42,748 nt of DNA from Methanobacterium sp. (GCA_003151535.1 PLXT01000078.1:1-42748); one strand, 5' to 3'. Numbered from the stretch's first letter, positions 7,807 through 15,761 are shown. Made by a program: numbers and translations. The notes: generated by a model not told the origin, from the sequence alone.

Positions 7807-9165
7807 CTACAATGGCCCTGCATATGTACTGATGAAATCTTCCATAAGTCTAAGTCCACCAAAATATCCTGTATAACAATCTCCCAAAGTTAATCTGTTG
7901 TATGAGGGGAAACCAACTGTTACATGGAGAGCTCCGAGTTCTGACATAGCAGTAGGTGCTTCAAGAGAGCTTGAAAAGAGGAACTGAAAAGGTCTGTCCC
8001 TGAGTTTTTCTCTTGCTAAATGGGAATCATTTTCAAAATATATTTCAGGCTTTACAGGGGTTTCTAATTCATCTGTAATCTCTTTGATAATTGCGTCTCT
8101 ATATTCTTCAGGTGGATTGTCAGTTATTTGGATAATATCTGGAAGATATCCTACTTCATTAGCTAAAAATTGTGTTATATTGATAACTGCGTTAGTATCA
8201 GCTACAACAGCAAAATATGAATGTGGACGTACTAGAATAAGTGCATCCCCCGCATATTCAAAGAAACGATATGCTTTACGCTCTTCATTGTCTATGAATT
8301 CTTCTACTACCTCATTAGTAACATCTAATTTTTCTCCTACAGTCCTTAAGAAATTATTGGTTTGTTTAGGACCTACAGGAACACTTGGAAAAGTTATGAA
8401 AGGTGTTTCGAATTTTTCTTCCAACTTTTTAACTATTCTATGTCCATTCCATGAAGAAAGTACTAGATTGTATTCTGCTTTTGGTATATCCTTTAATTTT
8501 TCAAATCCATTAAACTCTGTAAAAATTACATTGGCCTTTAAACCAATACTTTCTAAGAGTTTTTTTACAGCATCAACTTCTCCTTTCCAAAATATATGCT
8601 GGTAAGGAACTATACCAAATACATTAACTAATCCTTTCTCCTTGGGTAAAGGTTCCAAGATCTGATCTACTACTGCTTCAAAAAACAGTTCATAACCATC
8701 ATAGGATGTACCGCTAAAACCTGGTGCATTGATATTAATCAGAGGAACTTTGCCTTCGAAATCACGAATTACTGCTTCCACATCATCCCCTATTAAAGAT
8801 GGGATACATCCAGATATGACTGCGAAAGCATCTCCTTCCATAAGTTCTGCAGATGATTCAATTAACCTTCTAAGCTTATCTTCTCCACCGAAGATTACAT
8901 GCTCTTCAACAAGTCCTGTGGTCGGTGTATTTGTGCCTCCTACAGGTCCTCCAGCATTTTGTCCTCCGGCGTATAATTGTCCGAAAAGCTGTCCAAGTCC
9001 GCATCCCAGTCCTGCGTGTAACAATGGAACTAGACCATAAACACCAAGTGCTGTTCCATATGCTCCTGCAAGTGCGCATGAATATTTAGGAGCTTCTACA
9101 AACTCTGTTCCTAAAGTGTTGTCGTACACTTCTTCTTCAATTTTTTTATCATCTTTTGTACTCAT
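7807..9165 (-). CDS. Nitrogenase-like beta subunit (NifK/MarK type)
   Basis: A 452-residue NifK-family protein forming the second half of the catalytic component. All three K-side P-cluster cysteines are present: Cys30 (KYSCALAG), Cys55 (HAGLGCGLGQ) and Cys120 (SGCIPSLIGDD). The C terminus shows the family pattern VGFPSYNRLTLGDCYTGYFGGLRLMED. The start codon overlaps the stop of the D-like gene in an ATGA, so the two are translationally coupled. It lacks the long N-terminal extension of molybdenum-nitrogenase NifK (about 520 residues), as nitrogenase-like and alternative enzymes do. It is more like a catalytic K subunit than NifN because no E/N-type pair or other nif assembly gene accompanies it. 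Confidence 0.85.
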   Translation of the reverse strand: MSTKDDKKIEEEVYDNTLGTEFVEAPKYSCALAGAYGTALGVYGLVPLLHAGLGCGLGQLFGQLYAGGQNAGGPVGGTNTPTTGLVEEHVIFGGEDKLRRLIESSAELMEGDAFAVISGCIPSLIGDDVEAVIRDFEGKVPLININAPGFSGTSYDGYELFFEAVVDQILEPLPKEKGLVNVFGIVPYQHIFWKGEVDAVKKLLESIGLKANVIFTEFNGFEKLKDIPKAEYNLVLSSWNGHRIVKKLEEKFETPFITFPSVPVGPKQTNNFLRTVGEKLDVTNEVVEEFIDNEERKAYRFFEYAGDALILVRPHSYFAVVADTNAVINITQFLANEVGYLPDIIQITDNPPEEYRDAIIKEITDELETPVKPEIYFENDSHLAREKLRDRPFQFLFSSSLEAPTAMSELGALHVTVGFPSYNRLTLGDCYTGYFGGLRLMEDFISTYAGPL

Positions 9166-10694
9166 TTAGAAGTCTCCTCTTTGAGGTAATGTAATGGATT
9201 TGGCTGTTCATACCACCATTCTTTGTAACTGTCGGATGTTTTTCGTTTTAAGTTCTTTTGGAATGATGTACTGTCTAAAGATTGAAGTAAAAAGTTTCCA
9301 AATGCTACTGCACCAGCATATCCACTTTGGGCACTCCAAGGATCTGGATCTGCTCTCAATGAATGTATCCTGGTTACATTTTTCTCTCTCTTGTAAGCTC
9401 CACCCTGGAATGGGCAGGTTAACGTAATATCAGGATCCCTAGTTCTTGTTACATGTGCCTGTTCTGCTGCTTGGAAAGTATTTACAAGAACATCAACATC
9501 TCCAATATCATCTACAAGTCTTTCAAGATCTTCTAGTATCAAATTATCAAAATCCTGGGTCAGCGCAGCAGATGATTTGAGTCCTAATTCATCGAAGTAT
9601 GGTAACTGTGATAAGAGTCTTCCCTGTCCAAGTGCTCCAAGAACTTCAATTTCACCGTCTCCCTTGAGCTTTTTGAATTCATCTTTGATTGCTTCCAATT
9701 TAGGGGACCATATCTTGTGTTCTTCTTTGATTAAGACTTCTATTTCCTCTTTTTTGTCGGTGTATTTGCCTATTTTCCTTAACCATTCATCGGTATTTCT
9801 AATTCCTGTTGGTGGTGGGTATAAGAAAAATGGAACTCCAAATTCTTGTTTAAGGCCTCTTGAAATGTAATCCGTGTATGTTGGGCATAGTGGTGCTGTT
9901 ACTGCTGCTTCTCCTAGTTGTTCAAACTGTTCTACTGTTGCAAATTCTGGAACAAAATTCACTCTAAGCCCAACTTTGTTAAGTAACCTTTTTATTTCTA
10001 AACGGTCTTGCCATGTGTATGATAGCATACTGGCAACGTTTACCAAGTCTTCCTGTTTTTTCTCTGGTTTTTTAACCAGATATTTTAGGACTCCATGCCA
10101 GAATGCATCGTATCCCGTCTGCACTAATCTGGATCTCACTCCTTCACAATGTATGGGTACTATGGTTGCTTTAACCTCTGGTTGTATTTCAGCTACTGCT
10201 CCTTCAATATCTTCTCCAATAACACCTGAAGTACATGTGGTTAGGATGAATATTGCCTTTGGATCGTATCTCTTTTGAGCCTCTAATACTGCTCTTTTCA
10301 ATTTATCACTGGCACCATAAACAACGTCTTTCTGTTGGAGATTTGTTGTAATCCAATTTAATTCATAGTTCTCAGGTCTTCCTAGTTCAGTGGGTATTCC
10401 TCTGAATAGTTCCCTATATCCTAATGAAGATGATGAGCATCCTACTGGTCCGTGAAATATGATTGCAGCATCTCTTATTGTGGCTACTCTTACTGTTAAA
10501 TAAAAGTTTAATACACATCCAGATGTTTGCTGGAAATTCCTATCTTTGCATTTAAGATTTCCTGCCATTGCATCTTTTATAAGTTCGGTTGCTTTACCAT
10601 AGTAAGCGTTGGTACCTTTAGCTCGTTGTTCCCTAGTGGGGCAAGTGGATTTTTCCAAGTCTATCTTGTAATCCGGGTCATATTCTTCTGACAT
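9162..10694 (-). CDS. Nitrogenase-like alpha subunit (NifD/MarD type)
   Basis: A 510-residue NifD-family catalytic subunit. P-cluster cysteines are Cys60 (SGCVLNF), Cys86 (GPVGCSSSS) and Cys154 (TTCTSGVIGED). Cys270 in PLCPTYTDYISRGL aligns with cofactor ligand Cys275 of NifD, and His444 in TRIHSLRADPD with His442, so it should hold an iron-sulfur-carbide-type cofactor. In contrast the CEGVRSRLVQTGYD segment puts Val191 and Tyr195 where nitrogenase has Gln191 and His195, residues important for N2 reduction. This argues against plain N2 fixation and for a nitrogenase-like reductase; methylthio-alkane reductase (MarHDK) is the best-fitting known group. GGAAGGAGGATAG precedes ATG. The promoter carries sulfur-regulon palindromes. 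Confidence 0.85.
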   Translation of the reverse strand: MSEEYDPDYKIDLEKSTCPTREQRAKGTNAYYGKATELIKDAMAGNLKCKDRNFQQTSGCVLNFYLTVRVATIRDAAIIFHGPVGCSSSSLGYRELFRGIPTELGRPENYELNWITTNLQQKDVVYGASDKLKRAVLEAQKRYDPKAIFILTTCTSGVIGEDIEGAVAEIQPEVKATIVPIHCEGVRSRLVQTGYDAFWHGVLKYLVKKPEKKQEDLVNVASMLSYTWQDRLEIKRLLNKVGLRVNFVPEFATVEQFEQLGEAAVTAPLCPTYTDYISRGLKQEFGVPFFLYPPPTGIRNTDEWLRKIGKYTDKKEEIEVLIKEEHKIWSPKLEAIKDEFKKLKGDGEIEVLGALGQGRLLSQLPYFDELGLKSSAALTQDFDNLILEDLERLVDDIGDVDVLVNTFQAAEQAHVTRTRDPDITLTCPFQGGAYKREKNVTRIHSLRADPDPWSAQSGYAGAVAFGNFLLQSLDSTSFQKNLKRKTSDSYKEWWYEQPNPLHYLKEETSK

Positions 10695-10750
10695 TTGCTA
10701 TCCTCCTTCCATCTAACTATTTATTTTCTATTTTTCTGACCATTCTGAGA

Positions 10751-10780
10751 TATAACGATCGTTATATAATTATTGTATTA
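10751..10780. promoter_or_regulatory. TATAAC-N4-GTTATA operator plus degenerate second copy, nitrogenase-like operon
   Basis: A perfect copy, TATAACGATCGTTATA, lies at 10751-10766, 57 bp before the D-like start. A weaker copy, TATAATTATTGTATTA at 10765-10780, overlaps it by two bases with the same 14-bp phase as at cysK. On the minus strand a TATA-like TTTTTATATAAGG lies just upstream (10787-10799), placing the operators over the expected transcription start. Confidence 0.72.
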
Positions 10781-10799
10781 GAAAAGCCTTATATAAAAA

Positions 10800-10815
10800 C
10801 TTAACGATCGTTAAT
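10800..10815. promoter_or_regulatory. Additional partial operator upstream of the D-like gene
   Basis: CTTAACGATCGTTAAT has a perfect TTAAC-GATC-GTTAA dyad and matches the consensus arms at 8 of 12 positions. It lies upstream of the probable TATA box, so with the 10751-10780 pair it would flank the promoter on both sides. Confidence 0.5.
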
Positions 10816-10933
10816 TTCTATTTTATAAAAAATATTTAACATTATACACTGCATTTTAAAGTTTTTTAACATTTCAACCACAACTCTTTATTTCTTATAG
10901 TTCTATTCATAAAAGATTAATAATTTTCTGCAT

Positions 10934-11281
10934 TTAACTCTTTTCATCCTTTTCAAGATGGATAGCTAACTTTTCTAAAGCTTCGTCGATATATGTTGGC
11001 ATCATGAAGGGTTGTATACCATTTGAAATCAAACACTGTGATGTCCCTGGACCAATTTGACTTACCAAAACTATATCGGTGTCTTTTAGAATATCCAAGG
11101 TATAATCCATCGAACTTTTTGAATGGTCTCCTCCACTACAAGTTGGAATATTTTCTCTTGTCTCAAGAAATTCAAACTTTCCAGTATCATTTAAATCAAA
11201 TATGAGGAAAATTTGAGCATGTCCAAAATGTTGATTAACGAATTTCCCATCATTACTTGCAACTGCAACCCTTAATGACAT
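10934..11281 (-). CDS. NifX/NafY-like iron-molybdenum-cofactor-binding protein
   Basis: A 115-residue single-domain protein of the dinitrogenase iron-molybdenum cofactor biosynthesis family, the fold shared by NifX, NafY and the NifB C terminus. Typical features are the opening SLRVAVASNDGKFVNQHFGHAQIF, the His-rich turn and ENIPTCSGGDHSKSS. Family members carry or store nitrogenase-type clusters during assembly. It is the first gene before the D-like gene, 239 bp upstream, and fits a role in delivering cofactor to the D/K protein; the metal, if any, cannot be read. Two adjacent ATGs are possible; GGAGGTGT directly precedes them, and spacing favours the second (11281). Confidence 0.8.
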   Translation of the reverse strand: MSLRVAVASNDGKFVNQHFGHAQIFLIFDLNDTGKFEFLETRENIPTCSGGDHSKSSMDYTLDILKDTDIVLVSQIGPGTSQCLISNGIQPFMMPTYIDEALEKLAIHLEKDEKS

Positions 11282-11420
11282 CATACACCTCCATTTGATT
11301 TATATGTACAATATTTTTAGTTTTCACATTTAAATCTGGTACAACTTACAATGTGTACATTCGAGCAATTTGTATATTGTTAAATAACATGTACCAAAAT
11401 TCTATCATGTGAATTAGAAC

Positions 11421-11439
11421 ATTGTAACCGAGTTACAAT
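11421..11439. promoter_or_regulatory. ATTGTAAC-N3-GTTACAAT dyad upstream of the NifX-like gene
   Basis: ATTGTAACCGAGTTACAAT is a perfect 8-bp-arm palindrome with a 3-base centre. It differs in spacing from the sulfur-regulon site and lies 137 bp before the NifX-like start, suggesting a second regulator acting on this promoter region. No known operator is recognised. Confidence 0.45.
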
Positions 11440-11474
11440 GCACATTTTAATTAATATTTAAAATCATATAAATA

Positions 11475-11490
11475 GTTAACGATCGTTATA
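11475..11490. promoter_or_regulatory. TATAAC-N4-GTTATA-type operator upstream of the NifX-like gene
   Basis: GTTAACGATCGTTATA keeps a perfect right arm and TTAAC-GATC-GTTA core, matching at 10 of 12 arm positions. It lies about 190 bp upstream of the NifX-like ATG, further than at other genes, so either the 5' leader is long or the site acts at a distance. Confidence 0.55.
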
Positions 11491-11597
11491 TCATATTTAA
11501 GATTATTAAAGATTTGTACAACAAATTGTAGAAATGACCTTAGTTTTGACTCCTCTGTGTGAATGGAGGATTGAAATCTATAGCTATTTATTCTTCT

Positions 11598-11658
11598 AAC
11601 CATTTCCAAACTAAAAATACATCTTTTGTATGGAAAAATTTAGTTTTGGAGAATGGTT
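11598..11658. other. Stem-loop-forming segment, possible structured RNA
   Basis: AACCATTTCCAAACTAAA at 11598-11615 pairs imperfectly with TTTAGTTTTGGAGAATGGTT at 11639-11658, with an inner mini-stem ATACA/TGTAT. This gives a hairpin of about 61 bases with two bulges. The 520-bp gap between the NifX-like gene and the small membrane protein otherwise holds only the operator and dyad listed above. Transcription direction is unknown. Confidence 0.35.
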
Positions 11659-11801
11659 CAACAACTTTGTAATCCAATAGTAAGATTTTACAAACAGAAT
11701 TCTGAATATATTTTATTATTTTATTTTTATTAAATTAATTGTCCCAAATTCTAGATCTTTTATCAATAAAAATATATGTTTTTTTGAACATAAAATATAA
11801 T

Positions 11802-11954
11802 ATGAATTCAAAAACACGTCGTGAAGTAATGGGGATAATTGCAATAATCGTAGGTATAATTTTTATTATTGATCCTAAGATTGTAGCATATTTACTGGGA
11901 GTTATACTTATAATATATGGAATAATGGAATTAGTTAGCAGAGGAAGGGAATAA
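11802..11954 (+). CDS. Small membrane protein, DUF3096-like
   Basis: A 50-residue protein with two short hydrophobic helices (MGIIAIIVGIIFII and YLLGVILIIYGIMELV) separated by DPKIVA, ending in a charged RGRE tail. This resembles the DUF3096 family of tiny two-helix membrane proteins. I prefer the ATG at 11802 to an upstream start because the family begins just before the first helix and the upstream extension is unlike it. No strong ribosome binding site is seen. A hairpin terminator begins at its stop codon, which supports a real, separately transcribed gene. Function unknown. Confidence 0.65.
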   Translation: MNSKTRREVMGIIAIIVGIIFIIDPKIVAYLLGVILIIYGIMELVSRGRE

Positions 11955-11970
11955 TCCCCATCAGGGGATT
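11953..11970 (+). terminator. Hairpin terminator after the small membrane protein gene
   Basis: AATCCCC-ATCA-GGGGATT forms a perfect 7-bp stem with a 4-base loop, followed by ATATCTTTTTATAT. It overlaps the TAA stop codon of the preceding gene. Confidence 0.7.
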
Positions 11971-12323
11971 ATATCTTTTTATATGGGCAATTCTATTCTT
12001 CTAAATACAATTTAGTGATAAATTTGTTTAGTGTAATTTATTTTATATATTTTAAAAATATGAGATAAATACATAACAATTACAATATTTGACAATAATA
12101 CGTTCGAAGAATAAATTTCTTAAAAATTAGGAAATCTACGCTTATATTATAATAAATAAAACCACAATCTAGATTAAATACTTAATCGTAGGTTGTACCA
12201 TATTTTTAACACCTCTTTTTATATTATATAATTATCAATGATACATTTATTGAAATATATTTCAGGAAGTCTTTTTCTGGAATACTGTGAAAAACTTAGT
12301 TTATTAATAACAATAATCATAAG
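11971..12323. other. AT-rich intergenic stretch, no gene seen
   Basis: About 350 bp between the terminator and the MoaD-gene operator. I see no open reading frame with a ribosome binding site and no clear structure, apart from a half-match to the sulfur operator near 12073 (CATAACAATTACAATA). Confidence 0.5.
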
Positions 12324-12339
12324 TATAACTATTGTTAAT
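12324..12339. promoter_or_regulatory. TATAAC-N4-GTTATA-type operator of the MoaD/ThiS-like gene
   Basis: TATAACTATTGTTAAT has a perfect left arm and GTTA of the right arm (10 of 12). It lies 78 bp upstream of the start codon, in the expected promoter position. Confidence 0.6.
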
Positions 12340-12416
12340 TTAATTTATTAGAGATCATCCATGTAATACATAATCAATTTATAATAATATAAAAATCAAA
12401 TTATGAGGTAAGTTAT

Positions 12417-12701
12417 ATGAATAAAAGGATAGAAGTAAAGTTTTTAACACGTTTTTTAGAAATCACTGGTGAGAGAAAAACTCAAATAGACGATGTAAAT
12501 AACGTTTCTGATTTAATTAATGTCCTTCTCCAGAAATATGGGGAAAAATTTAAAGATCTTCTCTTAGATACCCATGGAAATTTAAGGGAGTATTTAAAGA
12601 TCATGATTAACGGTGAAGATATAAGGGATATAGATGGACTTGAAACACCATTAAAAGATGGAGATCAAGTGGTATTATTCCAAACAATAGCTGGCGGATA
12701 A
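12417..12701 (+). CDS. MoaD/ThiS-family ubiquitin-like sulfur carrier
   Basis: A 94-residue beta-grasp protein ending in the diagnostic Gly-Gly (VVLFQTIAGG). The body shows the MoaD pattern: VKFLTRFLEITGERKTQI, then LLQKYGEKFKDLLLD and the MINGEDIRDIDGLETPLKDGDQV hairpin region. In this family the C-terminal glycine is adenylated by an E1-like enzyme and then carries a thiocarboxylate for molybdopterin, thiamine, thiouridine or cysteine synthesis. A matching ThiF/HesA-like E1 is encoded at 28924-29940. GAGGT lies nine bases before ATG. The sulfur-type operator upstream argues for a role in sulfur trafficking under cysteine limitation rather than only in molybdopterin synthesis; the actual acceptor is unknown. 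Confidence 0.85.
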   Translation: MNKRIEVKFLTRFLEITGERKTQIDDVNNVSDLINVLLQKYGEKFKDLLLDTHGNLREYLKIMINGEDIRDIDGLETPLKDGDQVVLFQTIAGG

Positions 12702-12846
12702 TCAAATTATTTTTTTTAAAAAATTTATTTAATACACATCTAAACTTGATTAGAGGCATAATGATTTAAAAAATTATAGATCTCTTATTTAATTTTTATA
12801 GAAAATTTAGGATAAACTGGTAGTTGGTTTAAAATAAAATGAAAAT

Positions 12847-14046
12847 TTAATATAATTTATTAACAGCATTTTCAATTCGTTTTAATGCTTCAGCAAGGAT
12901 GGATCTAGGACATGCTATATTCATTCTCATAAAACCACTTCCAGATTCACCGAAAATAAATCCATCTTCCAATCCAACCTTTGCTTCTCTTTTCATAAAT
13001 TTGCTTAGAGTCTGATTATCCATACCAAGATCTCTAAAGTCCAACCATATTAAGTAGGTTCCTTCCGGGTCAATTACCTTTATATCTGGTATTCTATTTT
13101 CAATGTACAACTTTAGACAATCAAGGTTTTCCTGTAGATAATCAAGAACCTGTTCCAGCCATTCATCTCCATGTCTATATGCTGCTTCCAATGCTGTGTA
13201 TCCAAAGAGATTGGGATTTGGTACAATACCGGATCTTGTGTTGATAAAGTTATCACGCAGTTTTTTGTTGGGTATTATAATTGTTGACACTTCCAAACCA
13301 GCAAGGTTGAAAGTTTTGCTTGGTGACATGCATACAATACTGTTTTCTTCAAATTTTTCAGATATTGATGCAAATGGTGTGTGTTTTTGGTCTTTAAATA
13401 AAATTTCACAGTGTATTTCATCTGATATTACTACAGCACCATTATTTATGACTATTTCACCCATCTTGATTATTTCATCTCTTTTCCACAGTCTACCAAC
13501 TGGGTTGTGTGGGTTGCAAAATATAATGGTTTTAATACGTCCTGCTTCTTGGAAGGACCTTGATTTAGAATGGAATTTTTCTTCAAGGCCTTTGTAGTCT
13601 ATTTCATATCTATTATTATCGATTTTAAGGCCATTATTTACAATTTTACAACCGCTGTTTACAACTACTGGAAAAAATGGGTGATAGGTGGGTTCTTGTA
13701 GTATTACTTCGTCACCAGGATGTGTAAGTGAACGCACTGCAACATGAAGGGCTGGAACAACACCTGGAGTGAATACTATCCATTCTGACCTGATATCCCA
13801 GTTATATTTACGTTTCATTCGCTCTACAACAGAGTTTAGTACACTGGCCCCAGCTTGACTGTAACCATAAAAGGGGTGTTCAACACGTTTTTTTAGTGCG
13901 TCTGTGATGGGTTTGGCAACTGGAAGATCCATATCAGCTACCCAGAGTGGGATCAGATCTCCACTTCCAAATATTGGTTCCATCATATCCCATTTAAGAC
14001 AATCTGTATTCTTTCGGTTGCATATTTGGTCAAAATCGTATTTCAC
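12847..14046 (-). CDS. patB: PatB/MalY-type aminotransferase, probable C-S beta-lyase
   Basis: A 399-residue fold-type I PLP enzyme of the PatB/MalY (cystathionine beta-lyase) group. The family start is clear: YDFDQICNRKNTDCLKWD and LIPLWVADMDLPVAKPI. Further motifs are the substrate region FYGYSQ, CNPHNPVGRLW, VISDEIHCEILF and the PLP lysine in MSPSKTFNLAGLEVS. Such enzymes split cystathionine or cysteine conjugates into a thiol, pyruvate and ammonia, linking cysteine and homocysteine. It starts with GTG, preceded by CGGAGAT. A perfect sulfur-regulon palindrome lies 85 bp upstream, which supports a C-S lyase role over a general aminotransferase. Confidence 0.88.
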   Translation of the reverse strand: MKYDFDQICNRKNTDCLKWDMMEPIFGSGDLIPLWVADMDLPVAKPITDALKKRVEHPFYGYSQAGASVLNSVVERMKRKYNWDIRSEWIVFTPGVVPALHVAVRSLTHPGDEVILQEPTYHPFFPVVVNSGCKIVNNGLKIDNNRYEIDYKGLEEKFHSKSRSFQEAGRIKTIIFCNPHNPVGRLWKRDEIIKMGEIVINNGAVVISDEIHCEILFKDQKHTPFASISEKFEENSIVCMSPSKTFNLAGLEVSTIIIPNKKLRDNFINTRSGIVPNPNLFGYTALEAAYRHGDEWLEQVLDYLQENLDCLKLYIENRIPDIKVIDPEGTYLIWLDFRDLGMDNQTLSKFMKREAKVGLEDGFIFGESGSGFMRMNIACPRSILAEALKRIENAVNKLY

Positions 14047-14130
14047 ACGTGTAATCTCCGATAATTTTTAATATTCATCATTAATTTCCATATATTTTTT
14101 TCTTTGAATTTTTATAGAGATATTATTATT

Positions 14131-14146
14131 TATAACAATTGTTATA
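14131..14146. promoter_or_regulatory. TATAAC-N4-GTTATA operator of patB
   Basis: TATAACAATTGTTATA, a perfect copy. On the minus strand it is fused to the likely TATA box (AAATATATAAC), 85 bp upstream of the GTG start. Confidence 0.75.
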
Positions 14147-14355
14147 TATTTTTTGTTTTTAAAGTAATGACCGTGAAATATTATTTTTACATTTGAAATT
14201 TGACTAGTTTTTTGTGAGTATTATCACATGATTTAAATTACCGTTTAAAAGCTCTATGATTCGATGTAATTAACAATAACACCTCAGATTAGCTTCAAAT
14301 AACTATATAATTATTAGTTATGAAAATTAAATAATTTTAGGGGGCATGATATATT

Positions 14356-14709
14356 TTGATAAGGAACATCTCATATGAATTATTAGATAAGAAACATCTT
14401 ACAACAGATATATTGCTTAGATTTGAGGATAAGGGTATTAAGAAAGACTGTTATGATTTCATTAACGAACGATTGGAAGATTTTAAGTTAGATAGTAGCA
14501 ACAGATACTCAATAACTATAGATTCAAAATATGATTGTTCCACATATATATTATCAATTCAAATAGTCTTATCCCTCCCAGATAATCATAAACCATTAGA
14601 TGCAGAATTAGAACAGATAATAAACCATATTTCTTACAAATTTATAAAATTCTATGAAAAGAATATCCAAATAATTAATTCTAAAAATAACAATGGGGAC
14701 AAATATTGA
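14356..14709 (+). CDS. Hypothetical protein, paralogue of the gene at 21093-21497
   Basis: A 117-residue protein I do not recognise. It is mostly helical and strand-rich, without cysteines beyond two, no signal peptide and no membrane segment. The segment DILLRFEDKGIKKDCYDFINERL, then SIQIVLSLPD and ISYKFIKFYEKNIQ, aligns along its length with the protein at 21093-21497 (DMIFTFEDTG, VIVIPDRLIPKNNE, INRFPKFYERITQQ). It starts with TTG, preceded by AGGGGG about ten bases upstream; a nearby ATG is out of frame. The existence of a diverged copy in the same window supports it being a true gene. Function unknown. Confidence 0.65.
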   Translation: MIRNISYELLDKKHLTTDILLRFEDKGIKKDCYDFINERLEDFKLDSSNRYSITIDSKYDCSTYILSIQIVLSLPDNHKPLDAELEQIINHISYKFIKFYEKNIQIINSKNNNGDKY

Positions 14710-14816
14710 AGATAAATTCCAAATTGTGTTTAAGGGTTTAGTAGATAAATGGTGATATATTTTATATGATAAATAAGATAAACTTTTACTAAAAAACAGA
14801 AACTAGGTGATTATAT

Positions 14817-15761
14817 ATGGAAATAAGATTATTAGAATATGAAAACAAAGTATCAAGGGCAGATCAGATAGATTCACTTGTTTTTAGTGGAGGGGGAGCC
14901 AAAGGCTTAGCATATGCTGGAGTTATAGATGAGTTAGGACAAAAAGGACTTTTAACTGATATAAAAAAAGTTGCAGGAGCATCGGCCGGAGCTATAATTG
15001 CCTTGGCATTTGGTTTAGGTTACAATCCAGGTGAAATTATAAAGATAATAAAAAATACCAACTTTGCAAAATTCTTAGATTGTAAAGGTGGGGTAGATTT
15101 AAATACAGTACTACAAAATCCCTTAAAACATCCCATAGGAGTTGCATATCTCGGTGAAAGATTAATTGCTACAGGAACTTTATGTGATGGGTTAGTTGCA
15201 CGTGAATTCCTTGTAAAGCTCATTGAAAATAAACAGATATCGAGAGATATCAAATTTGAACAACTATATGCCCATACTGGAATTGACTTAAATATTGTAT
15301 GCTGTGATGTGTCTAGAAAACAAACCATCATCCATAATCATAAAAACAGTCCTAACCTTGCGGTTCTTGCTGCTGTACATACCAGTATGAGTATTCCATT
15401 TATATTTAAACCAGTTGATTTGTATCATGACGGAACTACTGGAGTTGACGGTGGAACAACAGATAACTATCCATTAGATGCTGTTCCCAACCCATTAGGA
15501 TTTATTCTTACAACAAAGGAAGAAGTAATGAAAACAAGATTTACTAAAATTAAAGGTGCATTTGATTATATTATTGGAATGATTGAAATGCTTGGTGCGA
15601 GTCATAATAATGAAATATTCAATAAACAAGAGAATATTGATCGTACCATATTTATAGATACATTAGGAATTGGGGCACTAGATTTTAACATGACATCTGA
15701 ACAAATAACAAACCTTATTGAAAGTGGACGTAAATCTGTACGTGATTACTTTTCAGATTAA
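14817..15761 (+). CDS. Patatin-like phospholipase
   Basis: A 314-residue patatin-family acyl hydrolase. The oxyanion motif GGGAKG is at about residue 25, the nucleophile elbow GASAG (Ser of GxSxG) at about 55, and the catalytic Asp in VDGGTTDNYP at about 215, the Ser-Asp dyad order of patatins. It should hydrolyse ester bonds in lipids; in an archaeon with ether lipids the substrate is unclear. AGGTGATT precedes the ATG. It lies 107 bp after the hypothetical gene at 14356 and no sulfur operator is seen, so a link to the sulfur genes is not supported. Confidence 0.88.
   Translation: MEIRLLEYENKVSRADQIDSLVFSGGGAKGLAYAGVIDELGQKGLLTDIKKVAGASAGAIIALAFGLGYNPGEIIKIIKNTNFAKFLDCKGGVDLNTVLQNPLKHPIGVAYLGERLIATGTLCDGLVAREFLVKLIENKQISRDIKFEQLYAHTGIDLNIVCCDVSRKQTIIHNHKNSPNLAVLAAVHTSMSIPFIFKPVDLYHDGTTGVDGGTTDNYPLDAVPNPLGFILTTKEEVMKTRFTKIKGAFDYIIGMIEMLGASHNNEIFNKQENIDRTIFIDTLGIGALDFNMTSEQITNLIESGRKSVRDYFSD

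Noticed and set aside
8084..8605. A 173-codon plus-strand frame inside the K-like gene.
   Set aside because: It is the antisense shadow of a conserved gene and shows no coding features of its own.
6593..10694. Standard molybdenum nitrogenase operon for N2 fixation.
   Set aside because: Gene order is D-K-H, nifI1/nifI2, nifE, nifN are absent, the K subunit is short, and His195/Gln191 equivalents are replaced; sulfur genes surround it.
6593..10694. CfbC/CfbD of coenzyme F430 synthesis.
   Set aside because: That system uses a single small D-type subunit; here two large subunits with full P-cluster and cofactor ligands are present.
11541..11577. A segment ending in GGATTGAAAT, resembling the end of methanogen CRISPR repeats.
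   Set aside because: Only one copy is present, with no spaced repeats and no cas genes in the window.
12073..12088. CATAACAATTACAATA as another sulfur operator.
   Set aside because: The right arm matches poorly and it is far from any start codon.
14299..14325. AACTATATAATTATTAGTT palindrome-like stretch before the unknown gene at 14356.
   Set aside because: Imperfect and AT-only; spacing differs from the shared operator and such dyads arise easily in this base composition.
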